Shown in pieces: positions 7,861-14,753 of a stretch of DNA of 20,476 nt; position 1 is the stretch's first letter, and each line of letters begins with the position of its first letter. The notes under the pieces were generated by a model, which ran no database searches, was not told the origin of the DNA, and was given only the letters and a program-made list of their open reading frames with translations. A program made the position numbers and the translations under genes. Source of the DNA: Candidatus Poseidoniaceae archaeon (lineage in GTDB: Archaea; Thermoplasmatota; Poseidoniia; Poseidoniales; Poseidoniaceae); contig JAQXFJ010000226.1 of assembly GCA_029250385.1 (NCBI GenBank), forward strand, positions 1-20,476, read 5' to 3'.

Positions 7861-8442
7861 CTAGTATGTCTCTCTCATCAATTTGTGAATCTTATATGGT
7901 AACAGGGCTCTATTTACCGGGGTGACCTCAAGGATTCGACCATCATCTCTGCGTCGTATGTCTTGTAACAGGGGATGTCGGCTTTTCTTGTGTAGGGTTA
8001 GCAAGGTTGGTTTGTCCATTTCTAGTGCGCCTCTGACACAATTGACAAATGCTTCACTTTCGACGGTAAATTTACCAATTTCATCGATTACTAAAACCTC
8101 ACTTTCTTCTTTGGCATATTCAATTGCTGGAATTGCCACTCTTTCCAAGGCTTCTAGATCTAATCCATAACCAAGAACCCTTAGCCTGGAGTCAAATTCT
8201 TTGTGAGCAATTACGCCTTCTTCTCCAGTAATGATATCAATTACTTTGTAACCTAAGCGTTCACCGTTTTCAATAATCGGCTCAGTCCTTAATCCAGCAA
8301 TAATTGGTTTTCCAGAATGGTTTCCACGTAGGCTGATTTCCCGGTTTCTCTCTTCGCTAAGCATACCTAGAACTTTTTCCATTACGGCAGATTTTCCACT
8401 GCGTGGAAGACCTGTGATACCTATTTTTGGATGTAGTCCCAT
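7861..8442 (-). CDS. THEP1-type nucleoside-triphosphatase
   Basis: A small P-loop NTPase of the archaeal/thermophile THEP1 family, which hydrolyses ATP and GTP in vitro and whose cellular role is unsettled. Walker A is GLPRSGKS at 11-18, Walker B is VLVIDEIGK at 116-124. The family block GYKVIDIITGEEGVIAH (64-80) and LEALERVAIPAI (96-107) are also present. Length 193 is usual. The start at ATG 8442 lies about 25-27 bases after a TATA-like GGTATAGG, with a palindrome between box and start (separate entry), which suggests a leaderless and possibly repressible transcript. Confidence 0.88.
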   Translation of the reverse strand: MGLHPKIGITGLPRSGKSAVMEKVLGMLSEERNREISLRGNHSGKPIIAGLRTEPIIENGERLGYKVIDIITGEEGVIAHKEFDSRLRVLGYGLDLEALERVAIPAIEYAKEESEVLVIDEIGKFTVESEAFVNCVRGALEMDKPTLLTLHKKSRHPLLQDIRRRDDGRILEVTPVNRALLPYKIHKLMRETY

Positions 8443-8454
8443 TGTATTCCCTCA

Positions 8455-8473
8455 GCGCTAGCGCCTATACCAC
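8455..8473 (-). promoter_or_regulatory. THEP1 core promoter with a 10-bp palindromic operator-like site
   Basis: On the minus strand a TATA-like GGTATAGG (8466-8473) is centred about 27 bases before the THEP1 ATG at 8442. Between them, at 8455-8464, is the perfect palindrome GCGCTAGCGC, striking in this AT-rich sequence. A second small dyad, ACTGA/TCAGT, sits just upstream at 8472-8485. In archaea, repressors often bind between the TATA box and the start, so an operator is plausible; no regulator is identified. Confidence 0.4.
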
Positions 8474-8535
8474 TGACTTATCAGTAATAAACAGTCGTGT
8501 TTCCCAAGAAGCGTATCTTATTTTTACTATGGAGT

Positions 8536-8542
8536 AAAAAAA
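8536..8542 (-). terminator. Oligo-T terminator candidate after the TerB-like pair
   Basis: Reading the minus strand, a run of seven T occurs about 60 bases after the stop of the second TerB-like gene (8604), following other T-rich stretches. Archaeal RNA polymerase commonly terminates at such U-tracts without a hairpin. It also lies upstream of the THEP1 promoter, where termination would separate the two units. Confidence 0.35.
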
Positions 8543-8603
8543 TTCCGGTTTATGCCGCAAGAGAGTATTAAAAGTCTAGAAAGCGGAAATTATTGAAAAT
8601 AAA

Positions 8604-9023
8604 TTAATCAAAAATAGTAGATGATTTGTTAAAACATTCCCAATATTCACTAACCCACTCGTACAATTGTGACAGTTTAGTTTTTTCAACACCAGCTAAT
8701 TTAGCAATTTTTGCGATTACTCTAATTTCTTTTTTATCGTACTCACCATCACAAGCTGATACCATTATCGCATCTCTTAGGGCTAATTGCTTGCCTCTTT
8801 TTGACAACATTTCCATTGACTTTTCTAATTCTACAGGGTGTGATAGAGTATTTCTAACATCAACACGCATCTCTGGATGGAGCATTGATTTCCCCATAAT
8901 TGACTCTATCATGATCAGTTCTTCCAATACCAGTTCCCCATCAACAGAAGCGACTGCAACCATCAACTGAGCATGAGATAAACGCTCTTCAATGGTCAAC
9001 TCATTAACCAGATCAGAAAACAC
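8604..9023 (-). CDS. TerB-like helical domain protein, paralog 2
   Basis: 139 residues, all helical, resembling the TerB/DjlA N-terminal-like fold: two similar halves, each with an acidic turn, VDGELVLEE (27-35) and ACDGEYDKKE (89-98), the latter preceded by LALRDAIMVS. Such domains are small metal- or partner-binding adaptors; tellurite resistance should not be assumed. The start is GTG at 9023, preceded six bases upstream by GGAGTGA (9030-9036), which overlaps the stop codon of the adjacent paralog, so translation is probably coupled. It is clearly a tandem duplicate of the 9030-9461 gene: both begin with L-x(2)-EERxSxAxL and share LALRDxIxM-x-A-x-DG. Confidence 0.72.
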   Translation of the reverse strand: MFSDLVNELTIEERLSHAQLMVAVASVDGELVLEELIMIESIMGKSMLHPEMRVDVRNTLSHPVELEKSMEMLSKRGKQLALRDAIMVSACDGEYDKKEIRVIAKIAKLAGVEKTKLSQLYEWVSEYWECFNKSSTIFD

Positions 9024-9029
9024 TAAGCG

Positions 9030-9461
9030 TCACTCCGATAACTCATTCAAAATATCGTATCCAGATTGCATCCAATTGTATCCTTCAACAGTCCATTTCA
9101 ACAATTTATCGAGTGATTCTTCCGGTAGCCCCAGATGAGCAATTATCTCTAGAAGAACTGCTTTTTCATCATCATCAACGTTACCATCTGCAGCAGCCAT
9201 TAAGATAGAATCTCTAAGTGCTAAACGGCCAGCCTCATCAGTTAATCCTGCTAAACATTCTTTTAATGAAGGAGGTGATTTCAATGCGTGACGAATTGAT
9301 TCTCTTTGTTTTGGGGACAATAGTGCAGTGCCGAGTCGTTGCTCAAACATTGCCATTTCATCGACAGTTAATTCATTATCAACTCTCGTCATGAAAGCTA
9401 GTAATCTTGCGTAGGAAAATCGCTCTTCTCTTGACAACTTGTGTATCGTGTCTGGCAGCAT
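9030..9461 (-). CDS. TerB-like helical domain protein, paralog 1
   Basis: 143 residues with the same plan as its downstream neighbour: LSREERFSYARLLAF at the start, an acidic turn VDNELTVDE (27-35), the shared LALRDSILMAAADG at about 80-93, and DDDEKAVLLEIIAHLG following. The family is TerB-like from these acidic helical turns; it has no signal peptide or membrane helix. ATG at 9461 lies 13 bases after a 6-bp inverted repeat (9475-9491). Six bases separate its stop from the start of the second copy, so the two probably act together, perhaps as a heterodimer (inference). Confidence 0.7.
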   Translation of the reverse strand: MLPDTIHKLSREERFSYARLLAFMTRVDNELTVDEMAMFEQRLGTALLSPKQRESIRHALKSPPSLKECLAGLTDEAGRLALRDSILMAAADGNVDDDEKAVLLEIIAHLGLPEESLDKLLKWTVEGYNWMQSGYDILNELSE

Positions 9462-9474
9462 AGCCTGTCGTATC

Positions 9475-9491
9475 GTTCATCAGCCATGAAC
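9475..9491. promoter_or_regulatory. Inverted repeat upstream of the TerB-like pair
   Basis: GTTCAT (9475-9480) and ATGAAC (9486-9491) form a perfect 6-bp inverted repeat around five bases, ending 13 bases before the ATG at 9461, the same offset as the palindrome before THEP1. A possible AT-rich promoter element, GTTTAAATTG, lies just upstream on the minus strand. It may be an operator or a leader hairpin; it is short enough to be chance. Confidence 0.28.
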
Positions 9492-9547
9492 TTCACGGAC
9501 AATTTAAACAGAAATGTATGATTTTTCAACAAGGTCATTAGTTTCCG

Positions 9548-9970
9548 TTAATTATCAGTATAGCCAAAGACAAACCATCGCATAGACGCCCAGGTAAACA
9601 ACCCCCAAATCGCCATATTCAATACGAATATCGTTCTAATTTCCCAATCAAACATAGAATATATCGCATTGTATGAGATGGTTGAAAGAACTCCACCTAT
9701 TGCATATACAGTATATGCTCCAAGCATTGTGTTTTTGACATTCTTACGTTTATCAAAAGTGAAGTATCGGTGGGTAAAATGTGCGATAGTACAAGACATT
9801 ATCCAAGCAATAGTCCAAATTCCAGTCTCTGAAAAAAGGTCTAGTGCAGGGCTTATTCGAAGCACCTCCCAGAAAATCCAAAACAGTAGAGTATTAACTC
9901 CACCTGCTGCAGCAAATCTCCGTATTGTCCCTCTAGGGGCAATAGATGAAAGTTGAGGTTTTTCCATCAT
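9548..9970 (-). CDS. GtrA-family membrane protein
   Basis: 140 residues with four membrane helices at roughly 20-40, 50-67, 85-104 and 114-132 and the family's wording FAAAGGVNTLLFW near the start, HRYFTF after helix two, and a final RWFVF. GtrA-like proteins are thought to help move lipid-linked sugars across the membrane or to partner glycosyltransferases. A TTG at 9988 would overlap the upstream stop, but GGTGA lies just before the tandem ATGs at 9970 and 9967, so one of these is the likely start. Last gene of the nucleotide-sugar run after the short dehydrogenase, consistent with use of its product for a surface glycolipid. Confidence 0.82.
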   Translation of the reverse strand: MMEKPQLSSIAPRGTIRRFAAAGGVNTLLFWIFWEVLRISPALDLFSETGIWTIAWIMSCTIAHFTHRYFTFDKRKNVKNTMLGAYTVYAIGGVLSTISYNAIYSMFDWEIRTIFVLNMAIWGLFTWASMRWFVFGYTDN

Positions 9971-9984
9971 TTCACCCGTTATTT

Positions 9985-10809
9985 TCAATCATCATTAGTA
10001 ATAACATCACTTGGTTTACCGGTTAATATTGCACGAAGTTTTTCGTTGTCATTTTGAATAGCGGTAAGCAATTCATAGTTGCAAGATAATGATTCTGCTA
10101 ATACTGCTAAGGCTTGCGAGTCCTTCGGTAGACACTTCCCGCCAAAACCACGACTTAATCCAAAGATAGGATCTAAATGTGACTCGCCAATAGGTTGGTC
10201 TTGTTTGGTAGTAATGATGTCCTTTATTTTGTACCAATCTTCGCCAAGTGCTTGACAAATGTCATACATTTGATTAGCAAAAATTACCTTGGTTGCATAG
10301 AATGTATTTTTAGTATATTTGACCAATTCAGCTTGTGTCGGAGTTACCTGAAATAAATTTTCAGAACGCAACACTCCTGCATCCTTATGTTGTTTGAAAA
10401 CAGTTTGCGCAACGTCTTCGTGGTGAGTGCCACAGACTAATATGTCTTGATTAGCGAAGTCTTCTAATCTACGTCTTTCGACCAAAAATTCTGGAGAATA
10501 GGCAATTTTTAGATGGCCATATTTGTCATGAAATTGCTGGGTTGTACCTGGAATTACCGTACTCTTGATAACTGCTGTGAAGCCATTAGGTAAGGAGTCA
10601 AGTATTTCTTCAACAATCCTAGTATCGCACCCACCGTGTACTGGATGAGGTGGTGTTGGAACTGCGATATAGGCAAAATCAACATTATCGATAACATGCT
10701 GGAGTGTTGTGCCTCTAGCCGGGTCATGAACAAATAATTCATGTGCATCTTTGAAGCAATGTTCGATTGCCCCACCAACCATTCCAGCACCAATAATTCC
10801 AATTTTCAC
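9985..10809 (-). CDS. Short UDP-glucose/nucleotide-sugar dehydrogenase lacking the C-terminal domain
   Basis: Twofold NAD-dependent oxidation of a nucleotide sugar to a uronate, most likely UDP-glucose to UDP-glucuronate. The Rossmann motif GAGMVG begins at residue 7, VPTPP is at 50-54, SPEFLVE at 105-111, the dimer-helix motif YTKNTF at 165-170, and the catalytic cysteine lies in GFGGKCLPKD (221-230, C226). At 274 residues it stops soon after the central dimerisation domain; classical enzymes of about 400-450 residues have an additional UDP-binding domain, which is absent here and not found downstream, where GtrA begins at once. A GTG at 10818 is possible, but AGGTGA at 10819-10824 is nine bases before GTG 10809, so that start is chosen. 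UDP-glucose could come from the GalU-like enzyme. Confidence 0.82.
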   Translation of the reverse strand: MKIGIIGAGMVGGAIEHCFKDAHELFVHDPARGTTLQHVIDNVDFAYIAVPTPPHPVHGGCDTRIVEEILDSLPNGFTAVIKSTVIPGTTQQFHDKYGHLKIAYSPEFLVERRRLEDFANQDILVCGTHHEDVAQTVFKQHKDAGVLRSENLFQVTPTQAELVKYTKNTFYATKVIFANQMYDICQALGEDWYKIKDIITTKQDQPIGESHLDPIFGLSRGFGGKCLPKDSQALAVLAESLSCNYELLTAIQNDNEKLRAILTGKPSDVITNDD

Positions 10810-10818
10810 TAGTCCCAC

Positions 10819-10824
10819 TCACCT
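10819..10824 (-). promoter_or_regulatory. Shine-Dalgarno site setting the start of the short dehydrogenase
   Basis: AGGTGA on the minus strand matches the archaeal anti-Shine-Dalgarno well. It directly abuts a GTG at 10818 but lies nine bases before GTG 10809, so the latter is the sensible start; it also puts the KIGIIGAG Rossmann strand at the very N-terminus as expected. Confidence 0.6.
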
Positions 10825-10846
10825 GTAGTTTGTAATATTCTATCGA

Positions 10847-11596
10847 TTAATTTCTGTAAGGATTTGGATTTAATTTTCCATCTCTAGCCATTATAGAAGC
10901 GTCTAGTAATGAGTCAGGAGTTCCACAGTCAACCCATGTTTCTTTACCAATATTGAGCAACTGAGCGGAATTATTTTCCACATACTTACGATTGACATCA
11001 GTAATTGATAATTTTTCACCCATCTCTTTCTCACACTGATCCATTAAATCCCAAAATTGTTCGTCATAAAGGTATATTCCACCAATAGCAATATTTGAGG
11101 GTGGTAATTCCGGTTTTTCAACAATGTCGATAATGTTGCCGTGTTCATCAAAATCAGCAACTCCAAAAGCGTTCGGATTTTCTTCTTCTCTTGATAATAA
11201 TATGCACCCAGGATTTGTCTCTGCCTGTCTGAATGATTCTACATACTCTGATAGTTCAATAGTAGTAATATTGTCTGAAAAATAAATTAACAAACGACAG
11301 TCTTCATTATGTGGCCTTGCTAAATTGAGCGCGTTAGCGACCCCTTCGGGAGTTTCTTCCAAGACATAATGAATTTGTTCCCCCTCTAATCCAGAACCAA
11401 CATGTTTGGCAATTTGGCCAATAAATTGGTTTGATATTATGGTGATATTCTTGATTCCAGCCCGTCTAATTGTACCAAGAGCATAATCAATTACCGGGCG
11501 TTCATACAATGGAAGGAGGGTTTTTTGAGAGATTCTAGTGAACGGATACAGGCGACTTCCGTGGCCCCCTGCCACCAATATTGCCTTGACCTTCAT
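10847..11596 (-). CDS. Glucose-1-phosphate nucleotidyltransferase (RmlA-type)
   Basis: Transfers a nucleotide to a sugar 1-phosphate, in the family probably dTTP or UTP to glucose 1-phosphate. 249 residues, close to the ~240-290 of short RmlA-type enzymes. Motifs: AGGHGSRLYPFT at 9-20, K25 in SQKTLLPL, EETPEGVANAL at 80-90, the metal Asp in FSDN at 106-109 (usually GDN), NAFGV at 142-146, VEKP at 159-162, GGIYLYD at 172-178 and WVDCGTPDSL at 221-230. ATG at 11596 is first in a three-gene run, with a TATA box about 25 bases upstream and no Shine-Dalgarno motif, so a leaderless message is likely. The run lacks rmlBCD, which leaves the product (dTDP- or UDP-sugar) open. Confidence 0.85.
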   Translation of the reverse strand: MKVKAILVAGGHGSRLYPFTRISQKTLLPLYERPVIDYALGTIRRAGIKNITIISNQFIGQIAKHVGSGLEGEQIHYVLEETPEGVANALNLARPHNEDCRLLIYFSDNITTIELSEYVESFRQAETNPGCILLSREEENPNAFGVADFDEHGNIIDIVEKPELPPSNIAIGGIYLYDEQFWDLMDQCEKEMGEKLSITDVNRKYVENNSAQLLNIGKETWVDCGTPDSLLDASIMARDGKLNPNPYRN

Positions 11597-11615
11597 ATTG
11601 TCAACTAACTAGGAG

Positions 11616-11627
11616 TCATATATTTGA
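11616..11627 (-). promoter_or_regulatory. TATA box of the nucleotide-sugar operon
   Basis: Minus-strand TCAAATATATGA is centred 25 bases before the ATG at 11596, the spacing expected for archaeal transcription starting at the start codon. It is the best TATA-like box in the window and begins the run nucleotidyltransferase, short dehydrogenase, GtrA. Confidence 0.6.
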
Positions 11628-11632
11628 CTTCC

Positions 11633-12283
11633 TTAATCTTCTTTATACAAATCATTAACTGCACCATCTTTACTATTTTTGTCAAACCATCCTGCTTTTA
11701 TCAACTCACCGAGATTTTTAACTCCAGCTTCGATAAGATCAGGGTCTGTTTTCTCTGAGTCTGTCCATTGTTTTGCCGCATCTTTGGCATATTGTTTATC
11801 TGCCATACCTACCATTACTTCAGTTTCGGTAATGATAGACTCAATACCGTCATATTGGTTATTTTCAAAAGCATCAATTCTAGACTTAGCAGTAGAAAAG
11901 TTACTAATTTTGTCACCAAAGGCAGGTCCTTTCTCATCACCACCCCTATTTCTTAGGTGTTGTTTATTTGAATAATTTGACGGTTTATTAATAATGTCAG
12001 ATGGATTATTTGTCTCATCACTAGAATCACCTAAACCAGCCGATAGCAACTCGCTGGTCAATAATTCAATCTCTCTTCTAAATATTCTAGATAATAACTT
12101 GTTAGTTTGGATTATCACTAATGCAATGGTAAGGATTGATAAAAATATAACATAATCTGGAATGTCAGTGCCAAAAATAATCAGAATTATGCTTGAATGA
12201 AGTGCACATATTAACACTGGAACAATAGTTCTAAACCGATTCAATCTAATTCTTAGATGATTTATTTCTTGATTATACTGCAT
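11633..12283 (-). CDS. Two-helix membrane protein with long polar tail, unknown
   Basis: 216 residues. Two membrane helices at about 19-38 and 43-61 form a short hairpin, so both ends probably face the cytoplasm. A basic helix follows (LLSRIFRREIELL), then a low-complexity Asn/Ser/Asp-rich linker at about 85-110 and a C-terminal charged region with a small helical unit (GVKNLGELIKAGWFDKN). I do not recognise the family. The ATG at 12283 follows AAGGAAG nine bases upstream, and the gene starts 10 bases after the stop of the preceding small membrane protein, so they are probably cotranscribed. It ends shortly before the TATA box of the sugar operon. Confidence 0.6.
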   Translation of the reverse strand: MQYNQEINHLRIRLNRFRTIVPVLICALHSSIILIIFGTDIPDYVIFLSILTIALVIIQTNKLLSRIFRREIELLTSELLSAGLGDSSDETNNPSDIINKPSNYSNKQHLRNRGGDEKGPAFGDKISNFSTAKSRIDAFENNQYDGIESIITETEVMVGMADKQYAKDAAKQWTDSEKTDPDLIEAGVKNLGELIKAGWFDKNSKDGAVNDLYKED

Positions 12284-12293
12284 CTTATCTTCC

Positions 12294-12605
12294 TTATTCG
12301 AGAATTTTATTTAATTTATTCAACAACTCAGGGTTTTCAAGTTCGGTTTCATTCCACCTTAGCGATTTTATTGCGGTAATCTTTCGCACAGTAATTGAAT
12401 TAGTCATTCTCTCATGAGCAAACTGACCAAGTAAACTGAACACTAGTATGCAAGCTAAACCAAAGTACCACGACGTGAGGTAAGTAACTACAATTGCAAT
12501 TACGACTGATTGAATTATAACGGCAATTACCCTGACCTTCAGCTTCTTCTCAGACCTTAATGCATCGATTAGTAATTGAGCAGCCGCTTTTTTTGCTAGG
12601 GCCAT
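12294..12605 (-). CDS. Small two-helix membrane protein, unknown
   Basis: 103 residues: a short amphipathic N-terminal helix with basic residues (LRSEKKLKVR), two adjacent membrane helices at roughly 25-43 and 46-63, and a charged tail. No family recognised. Two starts compete: ATG 12620, which overlaps the upstream stop as ATGA, and ATG 12605, which has GAGAGG seven bases upstream; the latter is favoured, and a TTG at 12638 is unlikely. The gene is the middle member of a tight three-gene run (201, 103 and 216 residues). Both membrane proteins of the run share the helix-hairpin-plus-tail design. Confidence 0.6.
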   Translation of the reverse strand: MALAKKAAAQLLIDALRSEKKLKVRVIAVIIQSVVIAIVVTYLTSWYFGLACILVFSLLGQFAHERMTNSITVRKITAIKSLRWNETELENPELLNKLNKILE

Positions 12606-12616
12606 GACAAGGCCTC

Positions 12617-13222
12617 TCATCTTATTGTGATAAAGCAATCATTGTCTATTTCAATAATTGAGCCAGTCATAAGAGAATGTTCTATTGCTTCATCAATTTC
12701 TTCATAAGAAACACCAGTTTTATCAAGTTCTGTAACGATTAACTCAAGCGATGCGGCTTCTTTTCCTCTGGCTAATTCACCCTCGATAATCATCAATAAG
12801 TTTTGGCAAGCCACAGCCAGTAATGGGTCGTCCCCTTGGTCATCTGGTAACAGGTTCAAGAATGCATTAACAGGATGTGTTTCAGAATATTGTTCATCAT
12901 GATCTATCGCTCTTGAGCCAAGGCCCACAATGGACTTATCAATATCTATACTAAAGCAATCAAACAGATTTGTCTGGTTTTTATCAGCGAATCTTAAGTT
13001 ATCATTTTTCAACCGTTCTTTAATGTCCGTTATGCGCTTCAATCTTTGTTCAGCCGTTTTTAATTCAACTTCTAATTCACTTGAAATAATGTCTAAACTT
13101 GCGCTTGCTTGTTGCTTGAGCCAAGCTTCGAGTTGCCAGTGAGGGTCAATTCCCATCATGACTTCGCAGAGTCTCTGAATCTCTGCTGGCATTGAGCCAA
13201 GATGCAACGGGTCGTCTCGCAT
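12617..13222 (-). CDS. Soluble coiled-coil protein with possible C-terminal winged-helix-like region, unknown
   Basis: 201 residues, acidic and soluble. A coiled coil is likely at about 45-78 (long Glu/Lys heptad-like stretch including LEVELKTAEQRLKRITDIK). A helical middle follows (HPVNAFLNLL, DPLLAVACQNLLMIIEGEL). The last 45 residues, LELIVTELDKTGVSYEEI then IEHSLMTGSIIEI and DNDCFITIR, resemble the helix-helix-hairpin pattern of a winged helix; that reading is tentative. ATG at 13222 opens a run with the two small membrane proteins; its stop overlaps the alternative ATGA start of the next gene. No clear promoter is seen in the 81 bases before it. Confidence 0.6.
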   Translation of the reverse strand: MRDDPLHLGSMPAEIQRLCEVMMGIDPHWQLEAWLKQQASASLDIISSELEVELKTAEQRLKRITDIKERLKNDNLRFADKNQTNLFDCFSIDIDKSIVGLGSRAIDHDEQYSETHPVNAFLNLLPDDQGDDPLLAVACQNLLMIIEGELARGKEAASLELIVTELDKTGVSYEEIDEAIEHSLMTGSIIEIDNDCFITIR

Positions 13223-13303
13223 ATCCGATTGTTAGATTTGACAGCCTATGAAGAATATCATTAAACAAAAAGGCAAACCTCGGTAATTTTGATAAAATCA
13301 CAG

Positions 13304-13921
13304 TTAAGAATTAGTTGTTCTATTCCGCCATTCTTCCTCAAATTGAGCCCATAACTCTTGTTCCACCTGTTGTCGAATTTGAACTTCTAATTGAGGAGTT
13401 AATTGCTCAATTAATGCTTCCTGGATTTCTAATGCCATGGTATTAATAACCCGATTTTCAGTCTCAATTACGATTGCTTCCCGCTCTTTGTCACCTAATT
13501 CATTTGATGCAGTTAGCTTTCGATTTGTTCTATCAACCTCAGCAGCAACGAGTCTTTTTATCTCAATAATCAGCTTATCAATAACGGCTAATTCCCAACT
13601 ATCTGTTGGGCTTGGGACATTCATTCTTGCTGCAAGGTTCCTAAGATTTTGCACAATTCTTGCTCTTACCGGATTGCCAACTTCAAAATCATGGGCGCCA
13701 GAGATAAACCCAATCAAACAATCCAGCCATTCGTCATGGCTAATATCAGCACCACATCCGGGACAGTTACTAATTTCCTTAGATTCCGCGTTATTACTTT
13801 CCACCGAATCTATTTTTTCTCTTCCCTTGCGTCTCATCGGTTTTGGAGTGTCATCAATATCAAAGGATATACTGGTGCCAAAAGTGCCTTTTTTCGGGTT
13901 TACTCCAGTTTCATTAACCAT
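13304..13921 (-). CDS. Protein with CxxC-H-C motif and long C-terminal helix, unknown
   Basis: 205 residues. The first 50 look disordered and charged. A compact Cys/His motif follows, NCPGCGADISHDEWLDC, with spacing C-x2-C-x5-H-x5-C at residues 53-68, which could bind zinc. The remainder is helical; the last 70 residues (ETENRVINTMALEIQEALIE onward, Gln/Glu-rich) are a probable coiled coil. No family recognised. ATG 13921 is favoured over TTG 13930: TATA-like CATATTAAAC (13936-13945) lies about 20 bases upstream. A long plus-strand frame across this region is rejected. A T5 run in the following 81 bases may end this transcript. Confidence 0.6.
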   Translation of the reverse strand: MVNETGVNPKKGTFGTSISFDIDDTPKPMRRKGREKIDSVESNNAESKEISNCPGCGADISHDEWLDCLIGFISGAHDFEVGNPVRARIVQNLRNLAARMNVPSPTDSWELAVIDKLIIEIKRLVAAEVDRTNRKLTASNELGDKEREAIVIETENRVINTMALEIQEALIEQLTPQLEVQIRQQVEQELWAQFEEEWRNRTTNS

Positions 13922-14003
13922 TTCTTTCAAGGTTAGTTTAATATGTCAAGATAAAACAATTATGCCGACAAAAACCTCAAAACCCAGTTTATGTCTCCTA
14001 AAA

Positions 14004-14753
14004 CTAAACACTACGATAGTTCCCAGCAATAATGTTAACACTTGCTTGGAGATTTTTGTTATTATTGAATTCAATTTCTATAACGGGTAAATCATTAGTT
14101 TCAATTAAATTTAGCATACTTTTAGCAACTCTAGAAATCTCATCAACAATGGTAATCGATGCCATTTTTGCCGATCTGGATAATGGATTAAGGTCTACAA
14201 CAATAACGGTTTTACCCATAGCAACTAATGCCTCACAACGGTCTCCATCTTCAAGTGGCACTAAGATAACATCGCTAGAGTAAATACCTTCATCACAACA
14301 TTTTGCTCTAGGCCCTTTGAGCCCTGGAATCTTCGTATCGGGATTTTTACCAAGGATATTAACGTTAATATCGTGTTCCTGTTTTATCTCATCTAAGTAT
14401 CCAAATAAGGCATTAATACGCTGCTCTGTACGATAAAAAATGTTAACCTCAATAGGACATTGCAAGTATTCAGCAATTTTCATCAACTCATATCCTGCTA
14501 ATGCCGTAGTATTGCCATTTAGCGAGATTACTGGATTTTTCCCGGCCATTAAATGTGCCAAGGCATTTTTGGTGGCTTCCAAAGCATTTGGCGAGGTCTT
14601 TTCTCCGATTAAGTAGTCATAAGCCTCCCCGCGCCCATGGGCGATTAATGCACTATCAGCAAGCATACCTTGTTTTGCTGCCTGTTCAAGCCTATGTCTA
14701 CTCAATAATGATTGATATCTAGGATGACTTGGATCAGCAGAGAAACTAGACAT
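14004..14753 (-). CDS. 4-phosphopantoate--beta-alanine ligase (archaeal phosphopantothenate synthetase)
   Basis: ATP-dependent joining of 4-phosphopantoate and beta-alanine to 4-phosphopantothenate, the archaeal replacement for the bacterial pantothenate synthetase/kinase route to CoA. The 249 residues carry the family blocks HPRYQSLLSRHRL (10-22), AHGRGEAYDYLIGEKT (38-53), ISLNGNTTAL (76-85), VNIFYRTEQRI (103-113), the nucleotide-binding VPLEDGDRCEAL (165-176) and VDLNPLSRSAKMASITIVD (186-204). ATG 14753 directly follows the TAA of nadC with no gap, so the two are cotranscribed and probably coupled. Pantoate kinase, which supplies its substrate, is encoded just beyond nadC on the other strand. 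Confidence 0.93.
   Translation of the reverse strand: MSSFSADPSHPRYQSLLSRHRLEQAAKQGMLADSALIAHGRGEAYDYLIGEKTSPNALEATKNALAHLMAGKNPVISLNGNTTALAGYELMKIAEYLQCPIEVNIFYRTEQRINALFGYLDEIKQEHDINVNILGKNPDTKIPGLKGPRAKCCDEGIYSSDVILVPLEDGDRCEALVAMGKTVIVVDLNPLSRSAKMASITIVDEISRVAKSMLNLIETNDLPVIEIEFNNNKNLQASVNIIAGNYRSV

Noticed and set aside
8443..8603. tRNA or small ORF in the gap upstream of THEP1
   Set aside because: No tRNA features or coding frame; the stretch contains the promoter dyads and an oligo-T terminator candidate.
8604..9461. Tellurite-resistance operon
   Set aside because: Only TerB-like folds are present; no terC, terD or terZ homologs are nearby, so resistance should not be inferred.
11679..11975. 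Plus-strand frames opposite the 216-residue membrane protein
   Set aside because: They mirror the minus-strand gene, lack start signals and give Ser/Phe/Ile-rich products typical of antisense frames.
13437..14090. A 217-codon plus-strand open frame
   Set aside because: It is antisense to the charged, motif-bearing minus-strand protein at 13304-13921 and to the end of the clearly identified phosphopantothenate synthetase gene. Its own product is Ser/Leu-rich with no recognisable domain, typical of a shadow frame.
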